A DNA stretch of 64,000 nucleotides. It comes from Stentor coeruleus. Lineage: Eukaryota > Ciliophora > Heterotrichea > Heterotrichida > Stentoridae. The stretch is taken from NCBI GenBank assembly GCA_001970955.1, contig MPUH01000066.1:59657-123656 (forward strand). The letters are read 5' to 3'. Made by a program: the position numbers and the translations under genes. Below the pieces are notes generated by a model. That model was not told the origin of the DNA. It ran no database searches and worked only from the letters and a program-made list of their open reading frames with translations. This document shows positions 10,598 through 20,620 of the stretch, piece by piece (the first letter of the stretch is position 1; each line of letters opens with the position of its first letter).

Positions 10598-11581
10598 TTA
10601 TCCTTTATACTTTATCCTTCTGTTTGACTTAAGAATCTGTTTCAAAGGGTCAATAAAAGCAGAAAAAGTATCCCTTGGTGCTGATAAAGTTTTACTCTGT
10701 AAACATAACATACTTATACTATACTCCCCAGCACTTCCTATTCTTATCTCTTCCAGTTTCTTCATATTATTCTCACTTTTTTTAACTTTCTCTTCATTTT
10801 CACCCCATAGCAAATCCCTCTCATCCTTATCAACCATAAAATTCGACAAGCATTTTATAACACAATTCCTATGTGGACATATAAGCTTACCTCCAACAGT
10901 TTTTGATATCGACACAATAATATTAAGTTTACAGCATTTGCTTACAGGAGCTCCTCCACCAAAACATACAACATTATAAACTCCTTCCAAATCATTAGAA
11001 AAATACTTAAAAACTGATTGATCTGGATTGAAATCTAATGCTGATATTGATAAAGATTTTAAAATATTGGTTTTGGGTATATCATTAAGTTTTTTACCTA
11101 AGTTGATTCTTGAATTCATTAAATAACTTGGAAGATCTTGTTTACCTTTTAGGGAATTTATGTCTAATGAAGTTTCTCTTAAGCTTTTTAGTTGATCTGG
11201 GGTTTTGCGTGTTGAATTAAGGGTTGTCATACGGTTTCTTGGTTTTGCTGAACAGAAACCATGTGTTTGACGAGTTTCTTCTGCGGCTGGTAGGAGGAGG
11301 AACTCTTTTTTGACTTCGATTTCGGGTTTTAGAGGCTCTTGGGAGGATTTTAAACATTTTTTTATCACGATATGCTTGTAGATTGGCGATTTACGCTTGA
11401 CTTTTATACTGGCGAGTTGCTTTTGCCGGTTGCTGAAGGATTCAGAAAGGTTGTTCCATTCATTTAACATATTTTTAAGAAAATATTGTATTTTTAGAGA
11501 TATTTTGCGGAGAAAAGAGGATTTTGGGGTTTTCAGGATGGTAGAAAGGGTTTTGGGGAATTTTTTGAGGATGTTATGCAA
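10598..11581 (-). CDS. Hypothetical protein (327 aa)
   Basis: A minus-strand frame ending TAA, convergent with the ankyrin gene (93-bp gap). The N-terminal about 100 residues are Lys/Arg-rich, and the middle is basic and Ser-rich. Residues about 195-245 contain several Cys (GGGAPVSKCCKLN; GGKLICPHRNCVIKCLSN) that could be a small metal-binding or disulfide module. The motif matches no family I recognise. The start could be the first Met or the internal Met near residue 38 (MLNEWNNLSES), since the first 37 residues are unusually basic and hydrophobic. The frame is otherwise intact. Confidence 0.65.
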   Translation of the reverse strand: MHNILKKFPKTLSTILKTPKSSFLRKISLKIQYFLKNMLNEWNNLSESFSNRQKQLASIKVKRKSPIYKHIVIKKCLKSSQEPLKPEIEVKKEFLLLPAAEETRQTHGFCSAKPRNRMTTLNSTRKTPDQLKSLRETSLDINSLKGKQDLPSYLMNSRINLGKKLNDIPKTNILKSLSISALDFNPDQSVFKYFSNDLEGVYNVVCFGGGAPVSKCCKLNIIVSISKTVGGKLICPHRNCVIKCLSNFMVDKDERDLLWGENEEKVKKSENNMKKLEEIRIGSAGEYSISMLCLQSKTLSAPRDTFSAFIDPLKQILKSNRRIKYKG

Positions 11582-12263
11582 ATGTGTAGGGTTTTTATTG
11601 TTTTTTTATAGGTTTTTTATATTAAGTTTGAATTGTTAAGGATGATTTTAGATATTATTTGTCATGTAGGTTTATTATGATAAAGAATTATAATGTTGTA
11701 AGCTGGGAAGATGGATTTGATAATGATGTATAAATATGGGATTTTTCTTTATATGTTTGAATATTTCTAATTATGATAGTTATAGTATAGGATATAAGAT
11801 AAGAATAATGCTTAAGATTGTCTTTGTAATTAAAGTAATATAGTTATTAATATAAAATATTGAAGCTAAGTTCTTTTTATTCAAAAACAGTGAGAATAAA
11901 AATTATGAGATTATTTTTTATTACAAAAGGTACAAATTTCATCTCTCCCTAACGGAAAACCCAACAAAATTTAAATATCTAGCCCTATATTATAATAAAA
12001 TCTTCTTTATAGCTTATATAAAACTCAAAAACTATTACATTACAACAAAACACACATCAAAATCATCGTCTTTTCATACAAAAATCATCATAAAAGAATC
12101 ATATTTTCCATAAATTTTCTTTATGTTCATATGCCCCTATTTAAAACTGGTGAAAAATTTTCTTCAAAATCCAAAAGCAATAATCGTCTATTACCCTATT
12201 CAGTGATTAACTATTAATCTATAAATTAGAATCTATTGAATTATGCAATAATTAGTTATCAAA
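11582..12263. other. Intergenic, no gene seen
   Basis: The left half (11582-11830) is G-rich on the plus strand, as expected for the 5' flank of the minus gene at 11581. The right half (11930-12260) is C-rich, as expected for the 3' flank of the minus gene at 12264. No ORF, repeat or RNA gene seen. Confidence 0.6.
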
Positions 12264-12719
12264 CTATGAAACTATATAAGAAAACTGCCAACAGCATATA
12301 TGAAAGCCTGCCGAGAGTTGGATATTGCTTACATAACTTCCAGGTTGACTAGGAAATTGTTGATTTATTGTAAACATCGCTTGTTGTCCTGTTGCATAAT
12401 TTTGGTTTACATCAGTAGGATTATATTCCCAAAACATACTATTATAGCAAGTTCCAAAGACAATTTCTTGTACAAAAGTTCCTTGAATAAAGACCCCATC
12501 TATATATATAGTCGCTACTGTACCTAAACCTTGAGGAGGCCATGGGTAGATATAAACACCATAAATTTGATAAATGTGTGTATCGCCACAGTTTGAACCT
12601 ACTGATTGGGATAAATTTGGGATTAGAGTCAAGTTAGATATTACTTGGTGCTCTGAAGGGGTTTTTATTGATAGAAATTCTGAACTTGCAAGAGAAAAAA
12701 GGATGAAAATATTCAACAT
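12264..12719 (-). CDS. Small secreted protein, ML-domain (NPC2/MD-2-like) candidate
   Basis: The 151-aa protein begins with a short hydrophobic signal sequence (MLNIFILFSLASSE). The rest is beta-rich with paired Cys: an early Cys in GSNCGDTH, then IYPWPPQGLGTVATIYIDGV, VFGTCYN, a QQFPSQPGSY turn and a final CCWQF. This order (Cys-Asp near the N-terminus, a PxPPxxG turn followed by an amphipathic beta-strand, a PxGxY turn and a final Cys strand) is that of ML lipid-binding domains such as NPC2. That family binds sterols or other lipids in lysosomal or secreted settings. The family assignment is by eye and could be wrong. The signal peptide is clearer than the fold. Confidence 0.55.
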   Translation of the reverse strand: MLNIFILFSLASSEFLSIKTPSEHQVISNLTLIPNLSQSVGSNCGDTHIYQIYGVYIYPWPPQGLGTVATIYIDGVFIQGTFVQEIVFGTCYNSMFWEYNPTDVNQNYATGQQAMFTINQQFPSQPGSYVSNIQLSAGFHICCWQFSYIVS

Positions 12720-13342
12720 TTTTATTATTAAGATAAGAATTAATGTACGTGTTTAAGTTGGTAGTATAACAAAAAAATAGTCAAAAATATACAAATTTAT
12801 GTTTTTTATGTCGCCTTCAAGTGCTTGACTGAAGTTAACATAGGAAGCTGAAATTCTTAAGAAAAAAATGTTTCAATCAATTTAGTCAGAGCTAGATATA
12901 TGAATTTTAGGGATTGAAATTGCTAATGAATTAAAACTTTAGGCTATAGGGAATTAATGATGTATAAAGCAAACTATAGGTTTTTTAATTGAAAAGACAC
13001 ATTTTCCAATGCTATCACAAATAAAAATTATTATTTTTATGTTTATGGAATAATTTCAAGAGGAAAACTTATCAATTTGCTTAATCATATATTTTGCGTA
13101 GTATCTGATAATCAAATACTTCAAATCTTTATAGTATTTTAATATCAAAATAGTATTTATAAACTTCATAGATACAACTTACAAAAAAAAAAAAGGTAAA
13201 TAGTTTATAATATCTATTATTATTAATATATTTACCATAAATACGCATAAGACTAGTGTATACAACCTCAATTGTATTTTCTTCTAAAATGTAATTTGCC
13301 TATATTTTTTAAAAAAATGGATGCAAATCTCTTATAAATTTA
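12720..13342. other. Intergenic, no gene seen
   Basis: Spacer between divergent genes. It contains an A12 run near 13183-13194 and AT-rich sequence. No ORF with protein-like composition. Confidence 0.6.
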
Positions 13343-14779
13343 ATGTCTGAGGAAGAAGGAACAGATTGTTTAGAAGTACTCACTGCACTACTAGACGAAG
13401 CTGAACAGAAAATAATTTTAACAAAAGATAAAACTATTAACTTATTAGGCAAAACAGGTGCAGGAAAAAGCACATTACTTTGTTTTCTCGCTGGTTTACA
13501 ACCAAAGCTTTACTCAGATGAAAACGAAGATTTGATATTAGATTTTATTCAAGAAGGGAATTCAATAATAAACATTGGCCATAGTAGTACTTCATGTACA
13601 ACATTACCTAATTTTAAGATTATAGATTCAAACATCTTTTGGGATTGTCCTGGATTCTGCGATAATACATCAGTAACTAGGGAAATAGCTAATTTATATT
13701 GTACTAAAAAGATTTTTGATTCTGCTCAAAGCTATAAAATTGTTCTTGCTATAGACTATAATAGTATTACTGTATCTCGAGGTAAAGATCTGGCTGAAAC
13801 ATTTAAGCAATTAGTTGAAATGTTTCCTGATCAAGAAAGATTGTTTAATTCTTTGTCAATTATTATAACTAAGTGTTCGAATATTAGATATTCAAATACC
13901 ACTTTTGTGAATAACATAGCTAAAATAGCGAATGAAAACAATGAATTTTTAATATCCAGACCTTTAATAAAAATGCTTTCTGGAGCTCCAAATAAAGTTG
14001 CTATATTTAGAAGGCCTATTGATATAGATGAAATAAACGACAATCTTAGAAATGAAATTCAATCTTGTATTGGCAATTCTAAATATGAAAACATGCAAGT
14101 GCAAAACTCTTTATCTGACAAGGCAAAATTGGTTATCGACCGTCTGATAAAATCTTATGAAAAGCACATCGAAGACCTTATGAACAAATTCGCAGAAAGT
14201 CTTATCGAAAAATTTCGCTCAGAAACAGACATGGTTAAACTAAAAGAAGGTAAAAGATTTCTTGATGATTTTACATCATTAATTGATAATCAAAATCAAG
14301 ATATTAAACTTTTTCAATCTGGATTGATACAAATAAGTGGTTATTTTACTGGTAGTGATGCTTTATTCGATATGATAAGAAGTTTAGCATTTAGAATTGA
14401 TTTTTATAATAATTATAGGACTAGAGGTAGTCCTCCAATAAATCTTTTATCTTGGATTTACCCTATGTGTACAGCAAAAGCTGAGATAACAAATTGTATA
14501 AATTTCCAAAATGAAGTTGAAGCAAGGAGACAGGCTGAAAAATATAATATAGAAAATCAAGCTAAAATTGAAGAATTAACGATGGTAATTGGGAATATGA
14601 ATTCTAATCGTGAGGAGATGAAAGAAATGATGGAGTTTATACTTGGGAATAATAAAAGTAGAGATGAAGCTAGTCAGAAATTAATGGCTGAAATGATGGA
14701 ATCGAATAGAAGAATGATTGAAGTAATAACAAGAGGTAATCAAGGTTCACCAGAGAAAAAGGGTTGTTTAATGTTTTAG
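13343..14779 (+). CDS. AIG1/septin-like P-loop GTPase with C-terminal CaaX box
   Basis: The 478-aa protein starts with a G domain. The P-loop GKTGAGKST lies at about residues 36-44, a switch Thr/Ser-rich stretch (SSTSCTT) near 80, the G3 motif DCPGF near 100, and a TKxx/TKxD-type G4 candidate (IIITKCS) near 175. The family pattern fits AIG1/TRAFAC-type immunity-associated GTPases found in ciliates. Residues about 255-310 and 385-460 are coiled-coil-like (Glu/Lys/Met-rich). The protein ends KKGCLMF, a CaaX box (Cys-Leu-Met-Phe), so prenylation and membrane attachment are predicted. A G4 with Cys-Ser instead of x-Asp is atypical and may alter nucleotide specificity. Confidence 0.8.
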   Translation: MSEEEGTDCLEVLTALLDEAEQKIILTKDKTINLLGKTGAGKSTLLCFLAGLQPKLYSDENEDLILDFIQEGNSIINIGHSSTSCTTLPNFKIIDSNIFWDCPGFCDNTSVTREIANLYCTKKIFDSAQSYKIVLAIDYNSITVSRGKDLAETFKQLVEMFPDQERLFNSLSIIITKCSNIRYSNTTFVNNIAKIANENNEFLISRPLIKMLSGAPNKVAIFRRPIDIDEINDNLRNEIQSCIGNSKYENMQVQNSLSDKAKLVIDRLIKSYEKHIEDLMNKFAESLIEKFRSETDMVKLKEGKRFLDDFTSLIDNQNQDIKLFQSGLIQISGYFTGSDALFDMIRSLAFRIDFYNNYRTRGSPPINLLSWIYPMCTAKAEITNCINFQNEVEARRQAEKYNIENQAKIEELTMVIGNMNSNREEMKEMMEFILGNNKSRDEASQKLMAEMMESNRRMIEVITRGNQGSPEKKGCLMF

Positions 14780-15475
14780 ATTTAAAAATGGGTATTATTG
14801 AGAAGTAAGTCTTTTTATTTATATTGCGATAAAATGATATAAATCGAAATTTTAAAAAAATAGATGGATTTGAAATGAGTGCACTAAAAAAAATAAGTTT
14901 TGTTTTGAGCTAGAATGTATTTATGAGTGATCAACATGAGATAAATAAAATTATTTACAATGTATATATATATACCAAGAAATCAAAATTTAAATTTAAG
15001 TTAAAGTAAACAGTAAAACTAGAATAAACTGTAAACTAATAATGAGTAAATATAAATTTATGACAGTGAATTTTACATAAGTAAAACATGATTAAATATA
15101 GTTAATATTAATATTGTAGGAATTTAATAAAAATATTTTATATTTGTGCCAATCAGTGAAAATAATTTTATAATTATGGAAAAGTAATTAATTGGAGGAG
15201 AAATAATATAATTTAGAAAAGAAATTAAGAAATAGACATGATAAGATTATGACAGAAACATTAAAATTTAATTAGCCTTTCAGAAATTATATTAAAAAAC
15301 TCTAAAAACTTTCAATTCATCTCAAGTAAAAAAATTTATTTTGCACAAACAATTAGGTTATATTAAATCCAAAATCCATATATCAGATCTTAAAAATCAT
15401 CAAACTTTCCAAAGTATAACCAAATTAAATTCATATGTCAAAAAACTAATCTCTCAAAATATTCCCACATATAAA
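14780..15475. other. Intergenic, no gene seen
   Basis: AT-rich. An upstream in-frame extension of the next gene (15341-15475) lacks ATG and is not needed for the WD repeats, so it is treated as 5' flank. No repeats noticed. Confidence 0.55.
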
Positions 15476-16555
15476 ATGGAAGGTGAAGTGATAATCTCAT
15501 CCAGCAGAGACGAGCGTATCTACATCTGGGAGCCTTCCTCAGTAGCAGTCCTAGACAGTTTTATAGAAAACCGTTCTTACCACAAGCAATCCTTAGCTTT
15601 CAATTCAAATTTCTTAATCTCAGCCCAAGGTGGTAAAACTTTATTACATTATTACACCTTTGGTAAAGAAAATCCAGACAAAAAATCTGGTGTATTAGAA
15701 GAAATAACAAGTTTAGCATGTTCAGAAAGTTTAATTATCGCAGGTAGTATATCAGGTTCACTTTATTTATGGGACCAAAACTCAAGTCTTCTTCTTGCTA
15801 CATGGCAAGCACATCAAAATAAAATCAATTTAGTCAGTCTAGACGATTGGATTATATCAGCAGCAGATGATGCTTGTATAAAACTCTATAGAACTTCATC
15901 TGTATTATCAGGAAATACACAATGGATCAAAGAAATAACAACTAATGTTTTACCTGTGACTGGGATTTTCAAACTTGGAACTTATTTGTTTACTTGTGCT
16001 AAAGATAAATCTTTTAATGTATACAAACACTGGGAAATACAAACACAGAAATTCTTCCAAAGCGCACTTAATGGATTAGAAGTTTGTGAAAGTACTATGG
16101 AAGTATATCTTGCAGCTGATGATGGATGTGTGTATTTGGTTAATGGGGGAAAAACATGGGAAGTTGATAATAGACCTTTGACGAATGTGAAAATCACAAG
16201 TTCTGAACAATATTTGATTGTAAGCAGCCAGAAAGTGTTTGTGCTTTCTATACTTGATGGGACAAAACACAAAGTTTTTTCACTACATGCAAATGAAGTT
16301 ACTTGCCTATTGTGTGTTCCTAGGCCTAAGGATTTTGTTGCTCAGAATCTTGCCCATAAAAGTTTTCAGCCATTGAAAAAAACTTTAGAAGGCGAGCCTG
16401 GGATTGTGAATTTTTCATTTGTTAGGGAAAAGTTAGAAAATGCTCCTACTGAAGTTGTGGAAGAGAAAAAGAATGATGATCAAAATCAAGAACTTGATAG
16501 GATCAAACAAGCCAATTCGATTTTGTACAGGCTCTGGGTTGAGCATTGCACATAA
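15476..16555 (+). CDS. WD40-repeat protein (359 aa)
   Basis: The ATG at 15476 is the first in-frame Met. The frame is open 135 nt further upstream but without ATG. The protein begins MEGEVIISSSRDERIYIWEP, which is the end of a first WD blade. It continues with about seven divergent blades (SGSLYLWDQNSS, SAADDACIKLYRTSS, TCAKDKSFNVYKHW and others). After about residue 285 is an unrelated charged tail ending in RIKQANSILYRLWVEHCT. One beta-propeller scaffold is inferred; the partners are unknown. Because the first blade appears to start late, a missed upstream exon is possible. Confidence 0.75.
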   Translation: MEGEVIISSSRDERIYIWEPSSVAVLDSFIENRSYHKQSLAFNSNFLISAQGGKTLLHYYTFGKENPDKKSGVLEEITSLACSESLIIAGSISGSLYLWDQNSSLLLATWQAHQNKINLVSLDDWIISAADDACIKLYRTSSVLSGNTQWIKEITTNVLPVTGIFKLGTYLFTCAKDKSFNVYKHWEIQTQKFFQSALNGLEVCESTMEVYLAADDGCVYLVNGGKTWEVDNRPLTNVKITSSEQYLIVSSQKVFVLSILDGTKHKVFSLHANEVTCLLCVPRPKDFVAQNLAHKSFQPLKKTLEGEPGIVNFSFVREKLENAPTEVVEEKKNDDQNQELDRIKQANSILYRLWVEHCT

Positions 16556-16667
16556 CATACTAAGTAGTAGATATAAAAAATGATTAGGAATTTATATGAA
16601 TAATTTTATTTATGTTTTTTATGTGTGTAAAATAAGCATTTTTATCTAAAAGCTTAAATATCCTAGT

Positions 16668-17756
16668 TTACTTAAAGCATTTGAATATCATTACTGCCAT
16701 ACTCCAAGAGTATTTGCTAATCAAATAAGCAAAAATCCCTAGATTTATCGTGCTTGAAACAAAATCAGATCTTTTTTGGTTTGTGTCTAAATTCTGTACT
16801 GCTCCATCTATCCCTGCTAGCAAAATAGGTAATTTTATACTGTTTTTCAAAGTTGTGTTTATAAGTGTATGATTACCAAAAGATGATAACCAATAACACA
16901 ACGACCAAAATGCTAACTGTAAAGGAGGTTTGAATTCTTTTGGAAGTTCTTCTTGAGTACCTTTTTCTTTAAGAAACTTAGTTAAAAACTCATCATTAAT
17001 AGTCTGGGTTGAATTTGAATCTTTTAACTGGGCTGCTGTTGACGAAATACCAATTCCTATTAAATATGTAATATTCATCCCCATAAACATGAAAAAATGT
17101 CTTGGACCAATCTCAGCAGGGAATTTCAAACAAAAAAGAGTGGTACAAAAAATTTGAGCCCATAATACCCCTAAAGAATACATACTATATTTTTGGCATA
17201 TTAACTTATAAATTTTATAACTTTGAATACTTTCATTATCTTGTACTCTATAATTCCAATAAATATTAGAATTTTCAATATACTTAACTGCAAGTAATCC
17301 ACTAGCTATAGTGCATATAAGATTTGATGTAAAATTAGTCTTTGTGAATATTGGTAATAAAGCTCCAAAACCAATAAGATATCCAATGTTTTTAGCTGTA
17401 TTTTCTGTTATAGGAATATAGTATATAGAATTAAATTTTTCTAGACGAGGGTTTGCGAAAGGGAAGATTAGATGAAGAAAATCAGTTTCTTTTTGGTTTT
17501 CATATATCCATTGTAATCTTGTGTGCTCTTGAAAGTCTTTAAAAGATAGAGGAGAGGATGTTGTGGGTAATGAGGATTTGTAGGTGTTATAGTTAGAATC
17601 CCATTCAGTTTGTGAAGTTGGGAAAATATCTGATGAGTTTTTATATTTAATATAATCAAGGCCGATTTTGTATGATTTTAAGTATTGGGTTACTGATATC
17701 AAACTGGCTGTACCTGTTGAGAGACCAATAAGCCAATAGCCTATATATTTAGACAT
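16668..17756 (-). CDS. Polytopic membrane protein, divergent COX15-like candidate
   Basis: The 362-aa protein has about 6-8 hydrophobic segments. The first is at residues 3-25 (IGYWLIGLSTGTASLISVTQ). Between the first and second segments is a soluble stretch TSQTEWDSNYNTYKSS...SFKDFQ, which resembles the heme A synthase (COX15) loop 'TEW...EW...F..YK...EFK'. It is followed by TENTAKNIGYLIGFGALLP, which lines up with the family's ExxH..GR.IG helix. In this alignment the heme-ligand His is Ala and the Arg is Tyr. COX15 converts heme O to heme A in the mitochondrial inner membrane; this protein probably cannot do so if the alignment holds. The start ATG at 17756 directly follows an AT-rich flank. 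The membrane nature is clear, but the family call is tentative. Confidence 0.5.
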   Translation of the reverse strand: MSKYIGYWLIGLSTGTASLISVTQYLKSYKIGLDYIKYKNSSDIFPTSQTEWDSNYNTYKSSLPTTSSPLSFKDFQEHTRLQWIYENQKETDFLHLIFPFANPRLEKFNSIYYIPITENTAKNIGYLIGFGALLPIFTKTNFTSNLICTIASGLLAVKYIENSNIYWNYRVQDNESIQSYKIYKLICQKYSMYSLGVLWAQIFCTTLFCLKFPAEIGPRHFFMFMGMNITYLIGIGISSTAAQLKDSNSTQTINDEFLTKFLKEKGTQEELPKEFKPPLQLAFWSLCYWLSSFGNHTLINTTLKNSIKLPILLAGIDGAVQNLDTNQKRSDFVSSTINLGIFAYLISKYSWSMAVMIFKCFK

Positions 17757-17848
17757 TTATATTATATTTTTTAAATAGAAATACTTTATACTAAAGTGTT
17801 TTTTATAACTTTTTACTATCAAAAACTTTATAAAAATAATAATCCTAA

Positions 17849-20221
17849 TTAATAACACAAAATCAAAAAGTTCATAACCAAATAAACAAGATACCCTGAC
17901 CCTCCTAAACCTATAACCGAGCAATCAATTCCATAATACCCCAACTCGCAAGTACATTCCCCAGTTGTCGTATTACAATTCCCATGTGGAGGATTACAAC
18001 TATTCAAACATAAAACAACCTGACAAGTATCTCCTCCATATTTCCCATAACAATCACACTGTGAAATTGGGTACATTTCAACACATTTTCCATGATAATT
18101 ACAATTATCAATACAAGTTGACTTCGAACAATCATCTCCACTATGACCATCTTGACAAGTGCAAGTCCCATTATTACATTCTCCATATCCAGAACAATGA
18201 ACACATTCAGCTGTAGAAAAAAACTCATTATCATATATACAAAAACTTCCTGGGCATGCAACTTCTTCACATAATTTCCCATAATATCCAGGTTGACAAT
18301 AACAAGTTCCAAACTCACAATATCCTCTATCATTACAATTTTCTTCACAATTTGTCAAATTAAAAAACCAAACTCCTTGTAAATATTCAATATTACCACT
18401 AAATGTTGGTAATGGTGTTGTTTTTAAAAAACAATTACTTCCTGTTTCTCCATAAAGCTCAGCTTGTCTTTCAGCAAATGCTTCAGTTCCAATTTCATAG
18501 ATAGACACACCATAAAGATCAAGAACATCTTGACATTCAGCAACATAAGTCATATAATCTTCTGTTGTTAGATCAGATTCAGCAAGATTTGTTGCGTTTG
18601 TATAAGATCCTGAGTATAAAATCATTCCTTGTTCAGTTCTTAATAATATTCCTTTATATCGACCTGATGGGTATTTTACCCCTGATTTTAGTATTTCAGT
18701 CCAATTGTACCAATGATTAGTTTCTATGTTGTAGACCCAAAAATCATCAAAAACATCTTCATTGTGTCTACCTCCATATACAGCTAACCTTGTATCATCA
18801 ACTTGCTATATAAAAAATACGATAATATTCGCTTCAAATCTTGCTGATGGTCCTGGTGTATCACTATAAATCCTCGTCCATTTTTGTGATGTCAAAGAAA
18901 ACACCCAAAAATCTTCTAAGGCAATGCTAGCATTGCCCAATTCAAAAACCCTAACTCTAGTACCAAGTCCTCCGAAAAGAAAAATATAATTAGAAGTACC
19001 ATTGAAATATAATAAACAATGGGACATCCTTGGTTCAGGAACACTACCTTTTTGTGAATATATGATTTTATCCCCAAGTCTCATATCAGTTATATTAAGT
19101 TCTATATCATAAACAGTCCCATTCCAAGTTGTCACACTTCTAGTAACTTTTTCAATACCATAAACAATAAGTTCTTCCCATATATCTAATTTTGTATCAT
19201 ATCTCCATATATCATTAAACAATGTGCTGTTTCTTAATCCTCCATATAAGTATATATATTTATAATCATTAGAAGTGACCATTTTATGAAACATTCTTCT
19301 TCCTGGAGAGTAGTTCTGATGTAATTCTTCCCAATAACCTGCTCTATTCCAAAATCCACCTGATGGTCTTGGGTAGTATTCTTGCCCAGCCCAAGGTATT
19401 TCAAACCTCCACATATCATCACATGCATCTCTACATTCTAAAGCAAACCCCCCATATATATACATGAACTTTTGGAATATCTCTAAATTCAAAGAATCCT
19501 CAAACCTCGTCATTTCTATCAATACCGCTGCATGACTATGTCGAGGAAATGGAAATGAATAATTAGCAACATATGGTGGATAAGTTGGTTCTATATAAGT
19601 CCACTTATTATCTTCAATATCATATCTCCATATTTCATTTAAATTTTCTATCCCACATGATTCTGAGACTTCTAATGGGTAATAAAGTCTTGCTGTTTTT
19701 ATATTTTCTAAATTACAGTTGTTAAAAAGACTCTTTCCATCTACTGTCACATTTCTTAAAGCTGTACCTCCAAATACTAAAAATATCTCATGATTTATAG
19801 GCACAGGTTCACCTGTTATATCACGATAACGACGACAATTGCTGTCAGTACAACAATTTGGTGGACAGTATGTTTCATTCATATAACCTACTTGATCTGT
19901 TGTTCCTGATGCTGATGGTAAAGATCTACCACCTAATGTTGTATCTTCTGGGCTTTTTGGGATTTTAAAGTCAATATAACATGATGGGTCAGTTGAGTTA
20001 CAGAATGGTCCGCATGAATCTCCAGGGCATAAGTTGTCTACATCAGCTTTTTGCCAGGTTTTGTATATGATGCCTGAAGAAGATCGACGGGGGACTGGGA
20101 AAGTTGTTGGATTCTGGCATGGATTTCTGTAGAATTGACAGTAGATTATGATTGTGTCTTCACCTAGGATTTCTCGTAAGTCCCATTGCCCGGAAACTAA
20201 TATCAGTAAAAGATATAGCAT
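17849..20221 (-). CDS. Kelch-repeat / EGF-like surface protein (785 aa, one 15-nt intron)
   Basis: Two exons (20221-18821 and 18805-17849) are joined by removal of 15 nt, giving a continuous frame. The N-terminus is a signal peptide (MLYLLLILVSGQWD). Residues about 130-520 are a Kelch beta-propeller, with repeated YGG/FGG turns and WxY/W strands (IYLYGGLRNSTLFNDIWRYD; IFLFGGLG...DFWVFS; and LAVYGG in exon 2). The C-terminal part (about 630-765) has about four EGF-like modules with C-x-C-x-GYYG-x-x-C patterns. The last about 20 residues are hydrophobic with no cytoplasmic tail (GYLVYLVMNFLILCY), suggesting a GPI-anchor signal. Exposure at the cell surface is inferred. Attractin-type Kelch+EGF proteins have a comparable composition. 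Confidence 0.85.
18806..18820 (-). other. 15-nt intron in the Kelch-EGF gene
   Basis: On the coding strand GTATTTTTTATATAG. It contains an in-frame TAG. Its removal restores Kelch strand coding (ANII|QVDDTRLAVYGG). Confidence 0.9.
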
Positions 20222-20620
20222 GATTATTTGGAAGAGATTTTATATATTAAGGCTTTTAAGCATTACACAAAATCTGTGCTCTTTTCCAAACATCTCAACT
20301 ATAATTTAATCCTTCACAATTAAAAGTTTAACATATCAAATATCTAAGCTCAATGTTTAAATTTGACTTTCTTCATTAAATTTATCAAAATAAAACTTTT
20401 GCTCCAAGCAATCTTTGATAAAAGCAAAAATTCACGTAAAATTGTAAACAATAAAAAATCACATAAAATTATCCAAAATCCTCCATACTCACCCTCTCTA
20501 ATTTTAAAATTTTCTAAATAAATACAATCAACACTCATATAAAACATGAAACCCTTATCCTCCATAACTATTAAATAGACCTTAAAAACTAAACTAACCA
20601 CATATCAAATTAATAAATTA
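20222..20620. other. Bidirectional intergenic region, no gene seen
   Basis: Lies between divergent genes. The right part is C-rich and G-poor, as upstream of other plus-strand genes. A minus-strand frame at 20350-20601 is judged to be a shadow of this skew. Confidence 0.6.

Noticed and set aside
15341-15475. N-terminal extension of the WD40 gene from a TTG codon
   Set aside because: It has no ATG, does not resemble WD sequence and lies in a typical 5' flank; ATG 15476 is used instead.
17849-18625. Separate EGF-repeat gene starting at 18625
   Set aside because: Removal of the 15-nt intron at 18806-18820 makes one Kelch-EGF gene with a continuous frame; 18625 is an internal Met.
20350-20601. 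Minus-strand 83-codon ORF
   Set aside because: Reverse reading of a G-poor 5' flank, which depletes stops on the other strand; no protein features.
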